Notes: a model not told the origin generated them from the sequence alone. Shown: positions 10,207 through 19,460, counted from the first letter of the stretch. The stretch: 64,000 nucleotides of DNA from Caldilineaceae bacterium (GCA_011523365.1 WTGY01000141.1:1-64000), one strand, 5' to 3'. Numbers and translations: made by a program.

Positions 10207-11459
10207 AAGCCTTGGTTGACCTCCTTCTCCAGTGCGTCGCGCCAGGCAGCGGGGATCCGCCCCCCCAGCTCGACGCCTTTTGCGCCGATAAACCGGGCCA
10301 GCTCCACCAACGTCTCGGCAACTGCCGCCCCCGTCTGCGCGTCAATGCGCGCCCCTTCCTCCGCATACAGTGCGTGTATACGGTAGATTCCCGTCTTGCG
10401 CTCGATCTGCGAATCCATTCTCCCCAAAAAGCTGTCGCCGTGCAGCAGCGGCAACACATAATATCCGTACTCCCGCTTGGCCTTCGGCACGTAAATCTCA
10501 ATGCGATAATGAAATTCGAAAAACTGTTCCGTCCGTTCCCGGTCACAGATCAGATTGTCAAATGGCGACAGGAACACCGTCCGCGGCGCCCAGCCGCCCT
10601 CCCGGATAGACTGCAGCAGCGACACGGAATCCCGGTGGATATACCACTCGCCCTCCCAGGGCCCTTCCTCACCAACGATCTGCGCCGGCAACACGGTCCC
10701 TTCATCCAAAAGCTCCGCCAGCCTCCGCCCTAGGTTGGGATACTTGTTGCGGATGAAATGACGGCTGATCTGCCTCTGGTTGGCCACACCCAGCGCCTTC
10801 AGCGAGCGCTGGCAGGTAAGACCTACGACCTCCTCCTCAACCGGCAGCGCCTGGTCCGCCCACTCCGGCAGCCACGCATCCCGCAGATGCCACAACCTCT
10901 GACTTCCCTTCCGGCCAACGCACATCACAACGCCCTGCCAGCTCAAAAGACTCAGCATCATGGAGGCGGGTTTGCCGCTAAACCATCTCGAAGGGAACCA
11001 CGGCACTGCTTCCAGGTCGTCGAAAACAGTTGAAGTCAAAGGGCCCTCTTTCCCGAGCCGTCTGATAATCTCTACCCGCAGCGATTCGTTTGCCTCCATC
11101 CACTCGCGCGCCCGCGCCATCCCCGCGCCATTTCTCTCAAAAAGACTCCCGATCCAGCGCCGAAAGAGCGGATAGTCTTCCGTCAGAACGTACGAGGCCC
11201 GGTGCGCGTCATCCTCAATGATCAGGCGCTCCCGTTGCAGTTCTTCCAGCCACGACGGGTCAAACGCCCCCATCCGGCTCCACAACACCAGCAGCTGCGT
11301 CCTCTCCACCGCCCGGATCGGATCGATCTGCAGACAGTTGATCTGCCTCATTAGCTCGAGGATACCCGCCTTGCTGGCCTCAACACGCGGCCCCTCTAGC
11401 CGCTGAACGGCAACGGCAAGGCGTCTCGCTTCAGTCTCGGTAAGCGTGATCATTTTCAT
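10203..11459 (-). CDS. Winged-helix protein of the YcaQ/AlkX (AZL) DNA glycosylase family
   Basis: The roughly 418-residue protein belongs to the HTH_42 family, whose characterised members YcaQ/AlkX and AZL unhook DNA interstrand crosslinks and excise alkylated bases. The QxD catalytic motif is present near the N terminus (INCLQIDPI). The strongly conserved block SPFDNLICDRERTEQFF...YRIEIYVPKAKREYGYYVLP, with a following LHGD, lies in the C-terminal third. ATG codons at 11459 and 11453 and a TTG at 11471 are all possible starts, and none has a clear ribosome site. The 4-base overlap with the transporter gene suggests co-translation without an obvious functional link. Confidence 0.85.
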   Translation of the reverse strand: MKMITLTETEARRLAVAVQRLEGPRVEASKAGILELMRQINCLQIDPIRAVERTQLLVLWSRMGAFDPSWLEELQRERLIIEDDAHRASYVLTEDYPLFRRWIGSLFERNGAGMARAREWMEANESLRVEIIRRLGKEGPLTSTVFDDLEAVPWFPSRWFSGKPASMMLSLLSWQGVVMCVGRKGSQRLWHLRDAWLPEWADQALPVEEEVVGLTCQRSLKALGVANQRQISRHFIRNKYPNLGRRLAELLDEGTVLPAQIVGEEGPWEGEWYIHRDSVSLLQSIREGGWAPRTVFLSPFDNLICDRERTEQFFEFHYRIEIYVPKAKREYGYYVLPLLHGDSFLGRMDSQIERKTGIYRIHALYAEEGARIDAQTGAAVAETLVELARFIGAKGVELGGRIPAAWRDALEKEVNQGL

Positions 11460-12028
11460 TGGATGGATCAAGGTGTTGTCAGGATCTGCCGTCCGGCCGA
11501 TAGGGTGACAGCTCTTCCAGCGACGCCCGTTGCCTCTGCAACCACGGACGCCCTCTCAGTCTGCTTCCGAAAGGAGACGAAGTGCAGTACGTTCACCGTA
11601 ACTCTCGTGCCATATTCACGATCGTCAGGCACTAAGTCCGCTTCCGCTCGTATGTCTACTGCCAAACGAAAAGGAAAGCAGCAATGGAACCGCCGCGCCG
11701 ATTCGGCGCGCAGCCAACAGCAGTCGCGTTATAAGCGACTGCTACAAATGTCAATTTCGCAAAAGTGGATCATCTGTTCAAACGCTCGCACGCCGCCGGC
11801 GAGGAGGAGATTCCCGGCGCCGCAAGTTGGCGACAGCGTCGATCTGTGCACGAGGTCGGCATTTGGCAGCCAATGGAACTGTCGCTGCGCCAGCCGGTTC
11901 GGGGTTGGAAGACTGCCCAGTCTGGTTTCCGCTAATTCGGCGTCAGAACTGTGACTCATGGATTCGTCGGCAACGCTGCCGCTCCACTATCTGGACCAGC
12001 GTACTGACTCACAGCATGTGAGGCATCG
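11460..12028. other. Long intergenic region with REP-like inverted repeats, no convincing gene
   Basis: Both flanking genes are leftward, so this is the upstream region of the YcaQ-like gene. Frames on both strands are short and unrecognisable. A leftward frame at 11468-11665 could be a gene remnant but shows no identifiable family. The only clear structure is the pair of inverted repeats at 11694-11743. Confidence 0.55.
11694..11743. repeat. Two adjacent inverted repeats (REP-like)
   Basis: CGCGCCGA-T-TCGGCGCG (11694-11710) is followed eight bases later by AGCAGTCGC-GTTATAA-GCGACTGCT (11719-11743). Both palindromes are perfect. Neither has a T tract, so they are not typical intrinsic terminators. 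Tandem short hairpins of this kind are typical of REP/BIME-type intergenic elements. Only one copy is in this window. Confidence 0.6.
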
Positions 12029-13180
12029 TCACCCCAACACCGCCTCGCCGATCGCCCGGTACCCCTGCGCCGCCGCGATCAGATCGTCCAGCTTCAATCT
12101 CTCATTGATGATGTGCGCATCGGCCTCCGTCGCCGGACCAAAGCCGATCGTCGGAATTCCCGCTACGCCCGCGCTGTAGGCCGCATTCGTGCAGAATCGA
12201 TACGCGTTCAACCCCGCATCGATCCCTGTCCCGTGCACCGCCGCCAGCGCGCCCGTCACAAACGGGTCGGCGTCATCCGCCAGCCACGCCGGAAAGAACT
12301 TCTCCGTCACAAAAGTGTGCCCCGTATAGCTCCTGTATTCTCCCGTCCCCACACGCGCATCCAGCTGAATGTCCGCCAGCTCAGGTCGCTCGCTGATATC
12401 CGCCAGCACACGCTCCGCCGCCTCCCCGGGCAGCAACCTTCGGTCATACGTCACCCGGCAAATGCTCGGAATCACCGAATGACCCGGGTAAGGCTCGCTG
12501 ATGATGTCCGTCAAGGCAAAGATCGCCGGCCCCATCTGCGGATGCTCGTCCAGCGCCAGATCCTCTACCGCCGCGATCACCCGCATCATGTCCAGCACCG
12601 CGTTGCGCCCCATCTGCGGCGCCGACGAATGCGACGGCCGCCCCGTCGTCGTCAGGTGGATCTCTGCCCGCCCGCGTCCCCCCCGCACAATCTGCAGATC
12701 CGACGCCTCACCGATAACAACGAAATCCGCGCCCGTCTGCTCGATCACCTTCTCCAGCGCCACCCCCTCCAGAACCTCCTCCATCACCGACGCGCTTACC
12801 ACGGCCTTGCCCTTCAACCCAGCCCGGTCCAGCCCGCCAATCCCGTGCACCATCGCCGCAAGCGCACCCTTCATATCCGCCGCGCCGCGCCCGTGCAGCG
12901 CCCCGTCCCGCACCTCCCCGCTGAACGGGTCCAGCTCCCAAGGCACCCCCGGCGAAACTCCGACCGTATCCGTATGCGCGTCAAAAACGATCGTCGGGCC
13001 GGGCTGCGCACCCTCAACCACCCCAACGACGTTGCCCACGCTGTCCGTCCACACCCTGTCGAACCCCAGCGCCGTCATCTCCTTCCAGATTCGGAAGGAA
13101 ACCTTCGCCTCCTCACCGCTCAGGCTCTCGATGCGCACGATATCTCGGGTAAACGAGATCAGGCGATCTCTGTCAAGCAT
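12029..13180 (-). CDS. M20-family metallopeptidase / amidohydrolase (YgeY-like)
   Basis: This 383-residue cytosolic di-zinc hydrolase belongs to the M20 family (ArgE, DapE, CPG2, YgeY). Visible metal and catalytic motifs are DAHTDTV (metal His and catalytic Asp), GRGAADMKGALAAM (bridging Asp), SVMEEVLEG (catalytic Glu pair), GEASDL (metal Asp/Glu region) and a C-terminal GFGPATEADAH with the last metal His. The dimerisation domain lies in between. The general form is closest to the YgeY group of selenium- or purine-linked hydrolases, but no xdh or selenium genes are nearby. The ATG at 13180 is chosen because family similarity begins at MLDRDRLISFTRDIV. The frame extends 87 codons upstream without family similarity. 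Confidence 0.88.
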   Translation of the reverse strand: MLDRDRLISFTRDIVRIESLSGEEAKVSFRIWKEMTALGFDRVWTDSVGNVVGVVEGAQPGPTIVFDAHTDTVGVSPGVPWELDPFSGEVRDGALHGRGAADMKGALAAMVHGIGGLDRAGLKGKAVVSASVMEEVLEGVALEKVIEQTGADFVVIGEASDLQIVRGGRGRAEIHLTTTGRPSHSSAPQMGRNAVLDMMRVIAAVEDLALDEHPQMGPAIFALTDIISEPYPGHSVIPSICRVTYDRRLLPGEAAERVLADISERPELADIQLDARVGTGEYRSYTGHTFVTEKFFPAWLADDADPFVTGALAAVHGTGIDAGLNAYRFCTNAAYSAGVAGIPTIGFGPATEADAHIINERLKLDDLIAAAQGYRAIGEAVLG

Positions 13181-13504
13181 TCGAATTTCCTTGCATATGA
13201 GAGTTTGAACCGCTCTTACCGTGGCTTCCTTCTTGTCGCCGCACGGCCCGGTGATCTCGAAAGTTCCCCGTTTCGGGCGCACGCGACAGAAATATAGCTG
13301 AAATACCGAAATTCGCGCAACTGCCATTTTTTGGCGCCCGCCAAAGATACAACCAACCGCAATCACACCGGGCATCGAAGCCCGGATCAATTCCGATGCT
13401 TTGCAAAGCGCCCGCCTGTCAGATACACTACAACGTACCATAGCGGCCAGCTGCCAGCATCCATGCGCCGCACCAGCCGCCGGTCAAAGGAGACGCCCCC
13501 TCAC
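13181..13504. promoter_or_regulatory. Divergent intergenic region with a possible leftward promoter
   Basis: This separates the M20 gene (leftward) from the MoxR gene (rightward). On the minus strand, TTGCGC (13320-13315) and TATATT (13296-13291) are 18 bases apart, matching consensus at 3/6 and 5/6. That would give a leader of roughly 105 bases for the M20 gene. For the rightward gene only a weak TTGCAA/GATACA pair is visible near 13390-13425. Confidence 0.3.
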
Positions 13505-14491
13505 ATGAATACAACCAGCGCATTTGAGTCGATCGAAGAAACGACAGACTCTCTTGGCGGCCAGCAGTACATCGCCAATGATGAAATAGCCACGACCGTC
13601 TACCTGTCGCAGCAGCTGGGCAAACCGCTGCTGACCGAAGGACCGGCCGGCGTCGGCAAGACCGAGCTCGCCAAAGCCGTCGCCGGCTCGCTTGACCGCA
13701 CCCTCATCCGCCTCCAGTGCTACGAAGGTCTGGACGAGACTAAGGCCCTCTATGAATGGGAGTACGCCAAGCAGCTTCTCTACACCCAGCTGCTCCGCGA
13801 TCAGTTGCAGCAGACCCTCGCCGGCGCCAGCTCCCTCGCCGAAGCCGCCGACCGTCTCACCGACGAGGAAGACGTCTTCTTCTCCATGCGTTTCCTCCTC
13901 CAGCGACCCCTGCTGCGCGCTATTCTCAGCGACGAACCTGTTGTGCTCCTCATCGACGAAATCGACCGCGCCGATGCCGAATTCGAGGCCTTTCTCCTCG
14001 AAGTATTGAGCGACTTCCAGGTCAGCGTGCCCGAACTCGGCACGCTCGCGGCCAACCATGTACCCATCGTCGTCCTCACCAGCAACAACACCCGCGAACT
14101 GAGCGAAGCCCTCAAACGGCGCTGCCTCTACCTCTTCATCGACTACCCCTCACTCGAGCAGGAGCTCAGCGTCGTCCGCCTGAAAGTGCCCGACCTGGCC
14201 CCGCAAATGGCCCGCCAGGCCGTGGAGCTTGTGCAAAGCCTGCGCCAGATCGATTTGCGTAAGCACCCCAGCATCTCCGAAACCTTGGACTGGGCACAGG
14301 CTCTGGTCACCCTCAACTCCGAAAACCTCGATCGCAAGACGCTCGAAACAACGCTCAGCGTCTTGCTGAAACATGAGACCGACCTGCGCAAAGTACAGCG
14401 CCAACTGGGAAGGATGGACGGCCGGGACGACGACGAAGATGAGACCGACTGGGACGAAGAACTGCCTCGCCGTCGCCGGCGCATCGACTGA
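13505..14491 (+). CDS. MoxR-family AAA+ ATPase (CoxD-like)
   Basis: This 328-residue AAA+ ATPase has Walker A at EGPAGVGKTELAKAVAG, Walker B at PVVLLIDEIDRAD, a sensor-1 Asn in VLTSNNTRELS and an arginine-rich stretch EALKRRCLYLF. MoxR ATPases act with VWA partners as metal-insertion or complex-maturation chaperones, for example CoxD-CoxE in CO dehydrogenase maturation. The VWA partner follows 86 bases downstream. AAAGGAGA precedes the ATG at 13505. The C terminus (about residues 305-328) is very acidic, then basic (DGRDDDEDETDW, RRRRR). No cox structural genes occur in the window, so the client is unknown. Confidence 0.9.
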   Translation: MNTTSAFESIEETTDSLGGQQYIANDEIATTVYLSQQLGKPLLTEGPAGVGKTELAKAVAGSLDRTLIRLQCYEGLDETKALYEWEYAKQLLYTQLLRDQLQQTLAGASSLAEAADRLTDEEDVFFSMRFLLQRPLLRAILSDEPVVLLIDEIDRADAEFEAFLLEVLSDFQVSVPELGTLAANHVPIVVLTSNNTRELSEALKRRCLYLFIDYPSLEQELSVVRLKVPDLAPQMARQAVELVQSLRQIDLRKHPSISETLDWAQALVTLNSENLDRKTLETTLSVLLKHETDLRKVQRQLGRMDGRDDDEDETDWDEELPRRRRRID

Positions 14492-14577
14492 TCTGCGTTC
14501 AGCCAAAAGGCCATCCGGGGGCACGTTGAGAAACCCAGAGCACATCGCCTGACCTCCCCGTTGCCGAGGAGAATCCC

Positions 14578-15960
14578 ATGGAAGAGCGAATTGTAAAGTT
14601 CATTTCCGCCTTGCGGTCCGGCGGCGTGCGCGTCAGCCTCGCCGAGAGCGCCGATGCCTTCTCCGCCGTCGACAACCTCGGCATCCAGGAACGGGACGCC
14701 TTCCGCCTCAGCCTGCGCGCAACCCTGGTCAAAGACGCAGAGAGCCTCCCAACCTTCGAAGAGCTCTTCCCCCTCTTCTTCGGCAGCGGCGAGCCGCCCC
14801 CCCTCATGAACCTGATGGAAGACCTGACCGAAGAAGAGGCCAACATGCTGGCCCAGGCCCTCCAGGAATACGGACAGCGCCTGCGTGAAATGCTGGAACG
14901 GCTGCTGCGCGGCGAGCAGCTCACGCCCGAAGAGCTCGAAGGCCTCGGGCAAATGGTGGGCCTCAATCAGGCCGATGATCTGCGCTATCGTGAATGGATG
15001 GCGCGCCGTATGCAGCGTGCCCTCCAGTTCGAACAGGTACGCAAAGCCATGCAGGAGATCATGGAGCTCATGGCCCAGTTGGGCATGAATAAGGAACGCC
15101 TGGACCAGATGCGCCAGCTAATCGCCCAGAACATGGAATCCCTGCGCGAACAGCTGCGCCAGCACGCCGGCCAGCGCATCGCCGAAAACATGGCCGAGCA
15201 ACGCCCTGAGGACCAACTCGAAGGCCTCATGGACCGACCTTTTCAGGCCCTCTCCGACAGCGACATGCAGAAACTGCGCCAGGAAGTCCGGCGACTAGCC
15301 GCCCTTTTGCGCAGCCGCATCGCCCTCCGCCAGAAGAGGGCCAAAACCGGCCACCTCGACGCCAAAGCGACCATCCGCGCCAACCTCAAACACGGTGGCG
15401 TCCCCTTTCATATCAAACACCGCGACCGCACCCTCAAGCCCAAGCTCGTAGTGATCTGCGACATCAGTACCTCCATGCGCCACTGCTCCGAGCTCATGCT
15501 CTCCCTCCTCTACGAGTTGCAGGATCAGGTAAGCAAGTCCCACGCCTTCGCCTTCATAGACCACCTCGAATACATCACGCCCGACTTCCAGGGCAACCGC
15601 GCCAATGAAGCCATCCAACAGGTCCTGATCAGGATGCCACCCGGCTACTACAGCACCGATCTCGGCCACAGTCTCCAGAACTTCGCCGACGACTACCTCG
15701 ACACCATCGACCACCGCACCACCCTCATCGTCGTCGGCGACGGCCGCAACAACTACAACGATCCCCGGCTCGATATCTTCAGAAAAATGGCCCGCCGCAG
15801 TCGCCGCACCCTCTGGCTGAATCCCGAACTGCCCATGCTGTGGGGCACCGGCGACAGCGACATGCTCGACTACCTGCCCCTCTGCGACACTATCCTGCAG
15901 GTAAGTACCCTCTCCGAACTGACGGCAGCGGTGGACCAGCTGCTGGTCGAGAAGTCATAG
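14578..15960 (+). CDS. CoxE-like VWA-domain protein
   Basis: The 460-residue protein pairs with the upstream MoxR ATPase. The N-terminal third carries the CoxE-type region (KFISALRSGGVRVSLAESAD). The middle (about 80-230) is rich in Met/Gln/Glu helices and probably coiled. The C-terminal VWA domain (about 290-455) has a MIDAS motif in CDISTSMRHCSELM and the later GDGRNNY segment. A GAGGAGAA site sits before the ATG. MoxR-VWA pairs are thought to remodel or load metal into target proteins in the cytoplasm. The target here is not evident. Confidence 0.88.
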   Translation: MEERIVKFISALRSGGVRVSLAESADAFSAVDNLGIQERDAFRLSLRATLVKDAESLPTFEELFPLFFGSGEPPPLMNLMEDLTEEEANMLAQALQEYGQRLREMLERLLRGEQLTPEELEGLGQMVGLNQADDLRYREWMARRMQRALQFEQVRKAMQEIMELMAQLGMNKERLDQMRQLIAQNMESLREQLRQHAGQRIAENMAEQRPEDQLEGLMDRPFQALSDSDMQKLRQEVRRLAALLRSRIALRQKRAKTGHLDAKATIRANLKHGGVPFHIKHRDRTLKPKLVVICDISTSMRHCSELMLSLLYELQDQVSKSHAFAFIDHLEYITPDFQGNRANEAIQQVLIRMPPGYYSTDLGHSLQNFADDYLDTIDHRTTLIVVGDGRNNYNDPRLDIFRKMARRSRRTLWLNPELPMLWGTGDSDMLDYLPLCDTILQVSTLSELTAAVDQLLVEKS

Positions 15961-16022
15961 CGGCACCGGCACGTGGCAAGGACTGCCTGTTGCTCTGTGG
16001 CGGTCGCTGATCTTTGAGCGCT

Positions 16023-17822
16023 ATGAGAGCACTCGTTCGGGTCGTAAGCTGGGTCGCTGGGCTCTGTCTGTTGGGCGCGCTGCTCCTCTTCGCACTGCGA
16101 CAGTACAATATCGTTGAGCCTGCCCGCGAGCTGCTGCTCAACGCCTCCGGCGTAAGCCTCTCCCCTCGTGTCGATCCCTGCCTGCAAAACGACTCCGCCG
16201 GAGCCATCGTTGCCAGTATCGACTACACAGACGCACACGCTCTGAATACTCTCTTCGACCAGGTCGACATCTGGCACGTCGAGCCGGAACAACAATCCGC
16301 TGTCGCACTGGTGTCGCCCGCGCAGCAACAGTGGCTGACCCAGGAAGGCTTTCCATTCTCACAGAATACGGAGCTGACCGACGCCCTGCCCGACCCCTGC
16401 GCCTTCCAGGCCCTGGCCGACAGCCGCAGCATTCCCGGCTACGCCTGCTATCGCACAGTCGATGCAACCCACGCCGACCTCGCCTCCCTCGCCGAACAGC
16501 ACCCTAACCTCGCCCAACTGACCGACATCGGCAACAGCTGGTACAAGATCCGCTCCTTTGGCCTGGCCGGCTCCGATATTCAGGCCCTCGTCCTAACCAA
16601 CACCCAGGCTACCGACATCGAAAAAGGCGAGCTGGTCGTCATTGCCGCCCAACACCCCCGCGAGCTGTCAACCACTGAAATCGCTACCCTCTTCGCCGAA
16701 CTGCTGCTCTCCCAATACGGCGCCGACCCCGACCTGACCTGGCTCCTCGACTACAACCGAATTCACATCATCCCCCTGGCCAATCCCGATGGCCGTACCT
16801 GGGTCGAAAAGGGGCACCTCTGGCGCAAAAACACCAATTCCACCTACGGCTGTGACTTCCCCAAGCACGGTGTCGACCTCAACCGCAACGGCAGCTTCCT
16901 GTGGAACCACTGCAACGGCTGTTCATCCAGCGATGTCTGCTCCAACTTCTACCGCGGCGACGAGCCCGCATCCGAGCCTGAGACCCAAGCAATCGAAGCC
17001 TATCTCCGTGACGTCTTTGCCGACCAGCGCGGCGAAGGCTACAATGACCCCGCGCCGGAGGATACAAACGGCGTCTTCATCTCGCTCCACTCCTACGGCC
17101 GGCTCCTCTTCTACCCCTGGGAGCACTCCGCAACCCCGGCCCCAAACCGCGATGAGCTGCGCCGCCTCGGCCGCAAACTGGGCTACTTCCCCGACTACAA
17201 AGTCTGCAATCCCGAGCTTTGCATGTACCGTTTCGACGGCAGCACCACCGATTTCGCCTACGGCACCCTCGGCGTCGCCGCCTTTACCTACGAGCTCGGA
17301 ACCGCCTTCTTCCAGACCTGCCCCTACTTCGAGTCCTATATCGCCGACCAGATTCTCGACTCCCTCGTCTATGCCGCCAAAACGGCCCGCCGTCCCTACC
17401 AGCTGCCGGCCGGACCCGACGTGACCGCCGCCAGCGCCGACCCGCCGCGCCTGCTGCCCGGGAAGGAAGTCTCACTAACCGCAACCGCCGACGACACCCG
17501 CAGCGCCGGCACCGGCTCCGACACCGAACCCGCCCAACCAATCAGCGCTGCCCGCTTTTCCGTCGGCGCGCCCTCCTGGATCGCAGCCACATTCGAGACC
17601 CTGCAGCCCCTGGATGGCGAATATGATTCCTCCGTCGAACTGCTGACGGGGTCGCTTGAAACCACTGGCTGGCAGCCCGGCGCCTACACAATCTTCCTCG
17701 AAGCCCAGGATGCCGACGGCAACTGGGGTCCGCCCACCGCCGTTTCCATAGAGGTCGTCGCCCTCCCCACCGAGCGGGCTCCTCCACAATTCAAGCAGTA
17801 CCTTCCCCGCGTCTGGCGCTAG
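16023..17822 (+). CDS. Secreted or membrane-anchored M14 zinc carboxypeptidase
   Basis: This protein of about 599 residues has an N-terminal hydrophobic segment (VVSWVAGLCLLGALLLFAL), either an uncleaved anchor or a signal peptide. The M14 catalytic domain spans about residues 150-450. The zinc ligands HPRE are in AAQHPRELSTTEI, with DLNRNGSF for the substrate-binding Asn-Arg, LHSYGRLLFYPW with the third zinc His, and TYELGTAFF with the catalytic Glu. A C-terminal beta-rich region (about 455-599) follows. The enzyme probably removes C-terminal residues from peptides outside the cell. ATG at 16023 is preferred to a TTG three codons upstream. All catalytic residues appear intact. Confidence 0.87.
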   Translation: MRALVRVVSWVAGLCLLGALLLFALRQYNIVEPARELLLNASGVSLSPRVDPCLQNDSAGAIVASIDYTDAHALNTLFDQVDIWHVEPEQQSAVALVSPAQQQWLTQEGFPFSQNTELTDALPDPCAFQALADSRSIPGYACYRTVDATHADLASLAEQHPNLAQLTDIGNSWYKIRSFGLAGSDIQALVLTNTQATDIEKGELVVIAAQHPRELSTTEIATLFAELLLSQYGADPDLTWLLDYNRIHIIPLANPDGRTWVEKGHLWRKNTNSTYGCDFPKHGVDLNRNGSFLWNHCNGCSSSDVCSNFYRGDEPASEPETQAIEAYLRDVFADQRGEGYNDPAPEDTNGVFISLHSYGRLLFYPWEHSATPAPNRDELRRLGRKLGYFPDYKVCNPELCMYRFDGSTTDFAYGTLGVAAFTYELGTAFFQTCPYFESYIADQILDSLVYAAKTARRPYQLPAGPDVTAASADPPRLLPGKEVSLTATADDTRSAGTGSDTEPAQPISAARFSVGAPSWIAATFETLQPLDGEYDSSVELLTGSLETTGWQPGAYTIFLEAQDADGNWGPPTAVSIEVVALPTERAPPQFKQYLPRVWR

Positions 17823-17940
17823 ACCCGCAATCGCCAGTGCCAGAATCCGTATCCTCACCAGCAATCCTCTTGCCTTCTCACCTCTTCCACTGACTACCCA
17901 GCCCTACCCCAATCATGACCCAAACTGAAGTGAGCCGGTG

Positions 17941-18052
17941 AGCCTCTCTCTCCTCACTTCTCTACACTCTCCCCTCGCATTTGGGCGGTCGGCCGCAAGC
18001 GGCCTCCCTTGTGCGGGGGCTCCGCCCCCGCAACGCCCCCTCTCCTACAACC
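17941..18052. repeat. Dispersed intergenic repeat, copy 2 (5' part only)
   Basis: A pyrimidine-rich run of CTCTC units leads into GGGCGGTCGG, a short GC inverted repeat, GGCCTCCCTTGTGC, and then the palindrome GCGGGGGC-TCC-GCCCCCGC with CAACGCCCCCTCTCCTACAA. The first 41 bases after the TTGT are identical to the window start. The pyrimidine head matches the copy at 49.77 kb. After about 18052 the similarity to the longer copies stops. Confidence 0.75.
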
Positions 18053-18361
18053 TCGCGCCGCAGCGAGTGTAAGCGCAATTCGACCTTGGCGCCCCGCGGC
18101 GACCCGCACTTCCCCCCGCCTCCTGGTGGATTCCGCAAATGTGCCAGCGCAGGCAAGGCAGGCGAGGCAACTCCCATATATCTCCAACGTTCACCGCGAT
18201 GACCATCGACAGCCCGCTACAGAAACTCTGAAGGTTCATTTCCCCCAGGCAGACCGCACACAGTACACACACAACATGGCTTAGTAGCTACCCAAAAACG
18301 AAAAACAGACAACTAAAAAATGTCGTCCACAGTTCCCTTTTTCTCACCCCGCGGTCAAATC

Positions 18362-18391
18362 TTAGCCGATCAGTTTCTCTCGCTGTATAAT
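18362..18391 (+). promoter_or_regulatory. Putative ilvE promoter
   Basis: A perfect TATAAT at 18386-18391 is preceded by a weak TTAGCC (3/6) with an 18-base spacer. Transcription from here would give a leader of about 105 bases before the ATG at 18504. Confidence 0.4.
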
Positions 18392-18503
18392 GCAACCTGA
18401 TTTGGCATGGCAGGCAGGCTGCCTGCTCTCCCAGCCCACCTAAAGAAGCCGGTTGGCTCCCGTACGCCAATCAGGCGCGCACTCGGCAAGAAGGAGTTCA
18501 TCG

Positions 18504-19427
18504 ATGGCGAAGATGCAAGCGGACTATATCTGGATGAACGGGGAGATCATCCCGTGGGAGCAGGCAACGGTGCATGTATTCACCCATGCACTGCACTACG
18601 GCAGCAGCGCCTTTGAAGGAATTCGCGCCTACGAAGTCAATGACGCTGCCGCGATTTTCCGCGGCCCGGAGCACTTCGAGCGGCTTCTATACTCCTGCAA
18701 GGTAGCGCACATTCCATCGCCCCTCACCGTCGACGAGTGGATGGACGTGGCCAAAGCCGTCCTGCTCAAGAACAACCATACCAGCGCCTACATCCGGCCG
18801 CTGGTCTTCCGCGGCTACGAGAGCTTGGGCGTAGACGGCCGTGGCTGCCCCGTGGAGTCCATCCTGGCATCCGTCCCGTGGGGTCGCTATCTCGGCGCAG
18901 AGGCCATCGAAGAAGGGGTCGATGTTCAGGTGAGCAGCTGGCGGCGCATGGCTTCCAACATGCTCAGCCCAATGGCCAAGATCGGCGGCCAGTACGTCAG
19001 CAGCCAGAACATCGTCATGGAAGCCAAGGACAACGGCTTCACCGAGGGCATCGCTCTCGACATCAACGGCCAGGTAAGCGAAGGCAGCGGCGAAAACATC
19101 TTTGTCATCTACAAGGGCGTGATCTATACCCCGCCCCTGGGCAGCAGTATCCTCGGTGGCATCACCCGCGACGCCGCCATCACCATCGCCCGCGATCTTG
19201 GCTACGACCTGCGCGAGCAGGCCATGACGCGCGAGATGCTCTATCTGGCCGACGAAATCTTCTTCACCGGCACCGCAGCCGAAATCACCCCCGTCCGCTC
19301 AGTCGACCGTCTGCCCGTGGGCGACGGCAAACGTGGCCCCGTCACCCAGGCAATCCAGGGCGTCTTTTTCGGCATCCTCGAAGACGACATGCCCGACAAA
19401 TGGGGTTGGCTCACACAAGTGACATAA
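18504..19427 (+). CDS. ilvE: Branched-chain amino acid aminotransferase
   Basis: The 307-residue fold-type IV PLP enzyme makes Leu, Ile and Val from their 2-keto acids with glutamate as amino donor. Visible motifs are the N-terminal VHVFTHALHYGSSAFEGIR, the PLP-lysine region SPMAKIGGQYVSSQN, the EGSGENIFV loop and the phosphate-binding LGGITRDAAI, with EIFFTGTAAEITPV near the C terminus. The length is typical of bacterial IlvE. AAGGAG lies 9 bases before the ATG at 18504, which settles the start against an in-frame codon upstream. The gene is monocistronic: the next gene is convergent and its terminator overlaps the ilvE stop. Confidence 0.95.
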   Translation: MAKMQADYIWMNGEIIPWEQATVHVFTHALHYGSSAFEGIRAYEVNDAAAIFRGPEHFERLLYSCKVAHIPSPLTVDEWMDVAKAVLLKNNHTSAYIRPLVFRGYESLGVDGRGCPVESILASVPWGRYLGAEAIEEGVDVQVSSWRRMASNMLSPMAKIGGQYVSSQNIVMEAKDNGFTEGIALDINGQVSEGSGENIFVIYKGVIYTPPLGSSILGGITRDAAITIARDLGYDLREQAMTREMLYLADEIFFTGTAAEITPVRSVDRLPVGDGKRGPVTQAIQGVFFGILEDDMPDKWGWLTQVT

Positions 19428-19460
19428 AAAAGTGAGGAGCGGAGGAATTCCGCTCCTCAC
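19426..19460 (-). terminator. Intrinsic terminator of the leftward binding-protein/glycosidase operon
   Basis: Perfect 12-bp arms GTGAGGAGCGGA/TCCGCTCCTCAC flank a five-base loop and, on the minus strand, run straight into six T residues (19431-19426). The hairpin begins immediately after the stop codon of the leftward gene and reaches into the stop codon of ilvE. Confidence 0.85.

Larger units (their letters stand above)
17823..18503. other. Intergenic region holding repeat copy 2 and the ilvE promoter
   Basis: There is no convincing gene. The stretch contains the second, short copy of the dispersed repeat (17941-18052), the probable ilvE promoter (18362-18391), and a small hairpin GCAGGCA-GGC-TGCCTGC in the transcribed leader near 18410. 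I looked for a T-box (AGGGTGG-type) leader for the branched-chain transaminase and did not find one. Confidence 0.55.

Noticed and set aside
12113-13297. A 394-codon plus-strand frame opposite the M20 peptidase
   Set aside because: The product is Arg/His/Pro-rich antisense sequence with no family match, while the minus strand encodes an M20 enzyme with all motifs.
18392-18503. T-box or attenuator leader in front of ilvE
   Set aside because: No AGGGTGG-type T-box sequence or leader peptide with branched-chain codons is visible. Only a small 7-bp hairpin is present.
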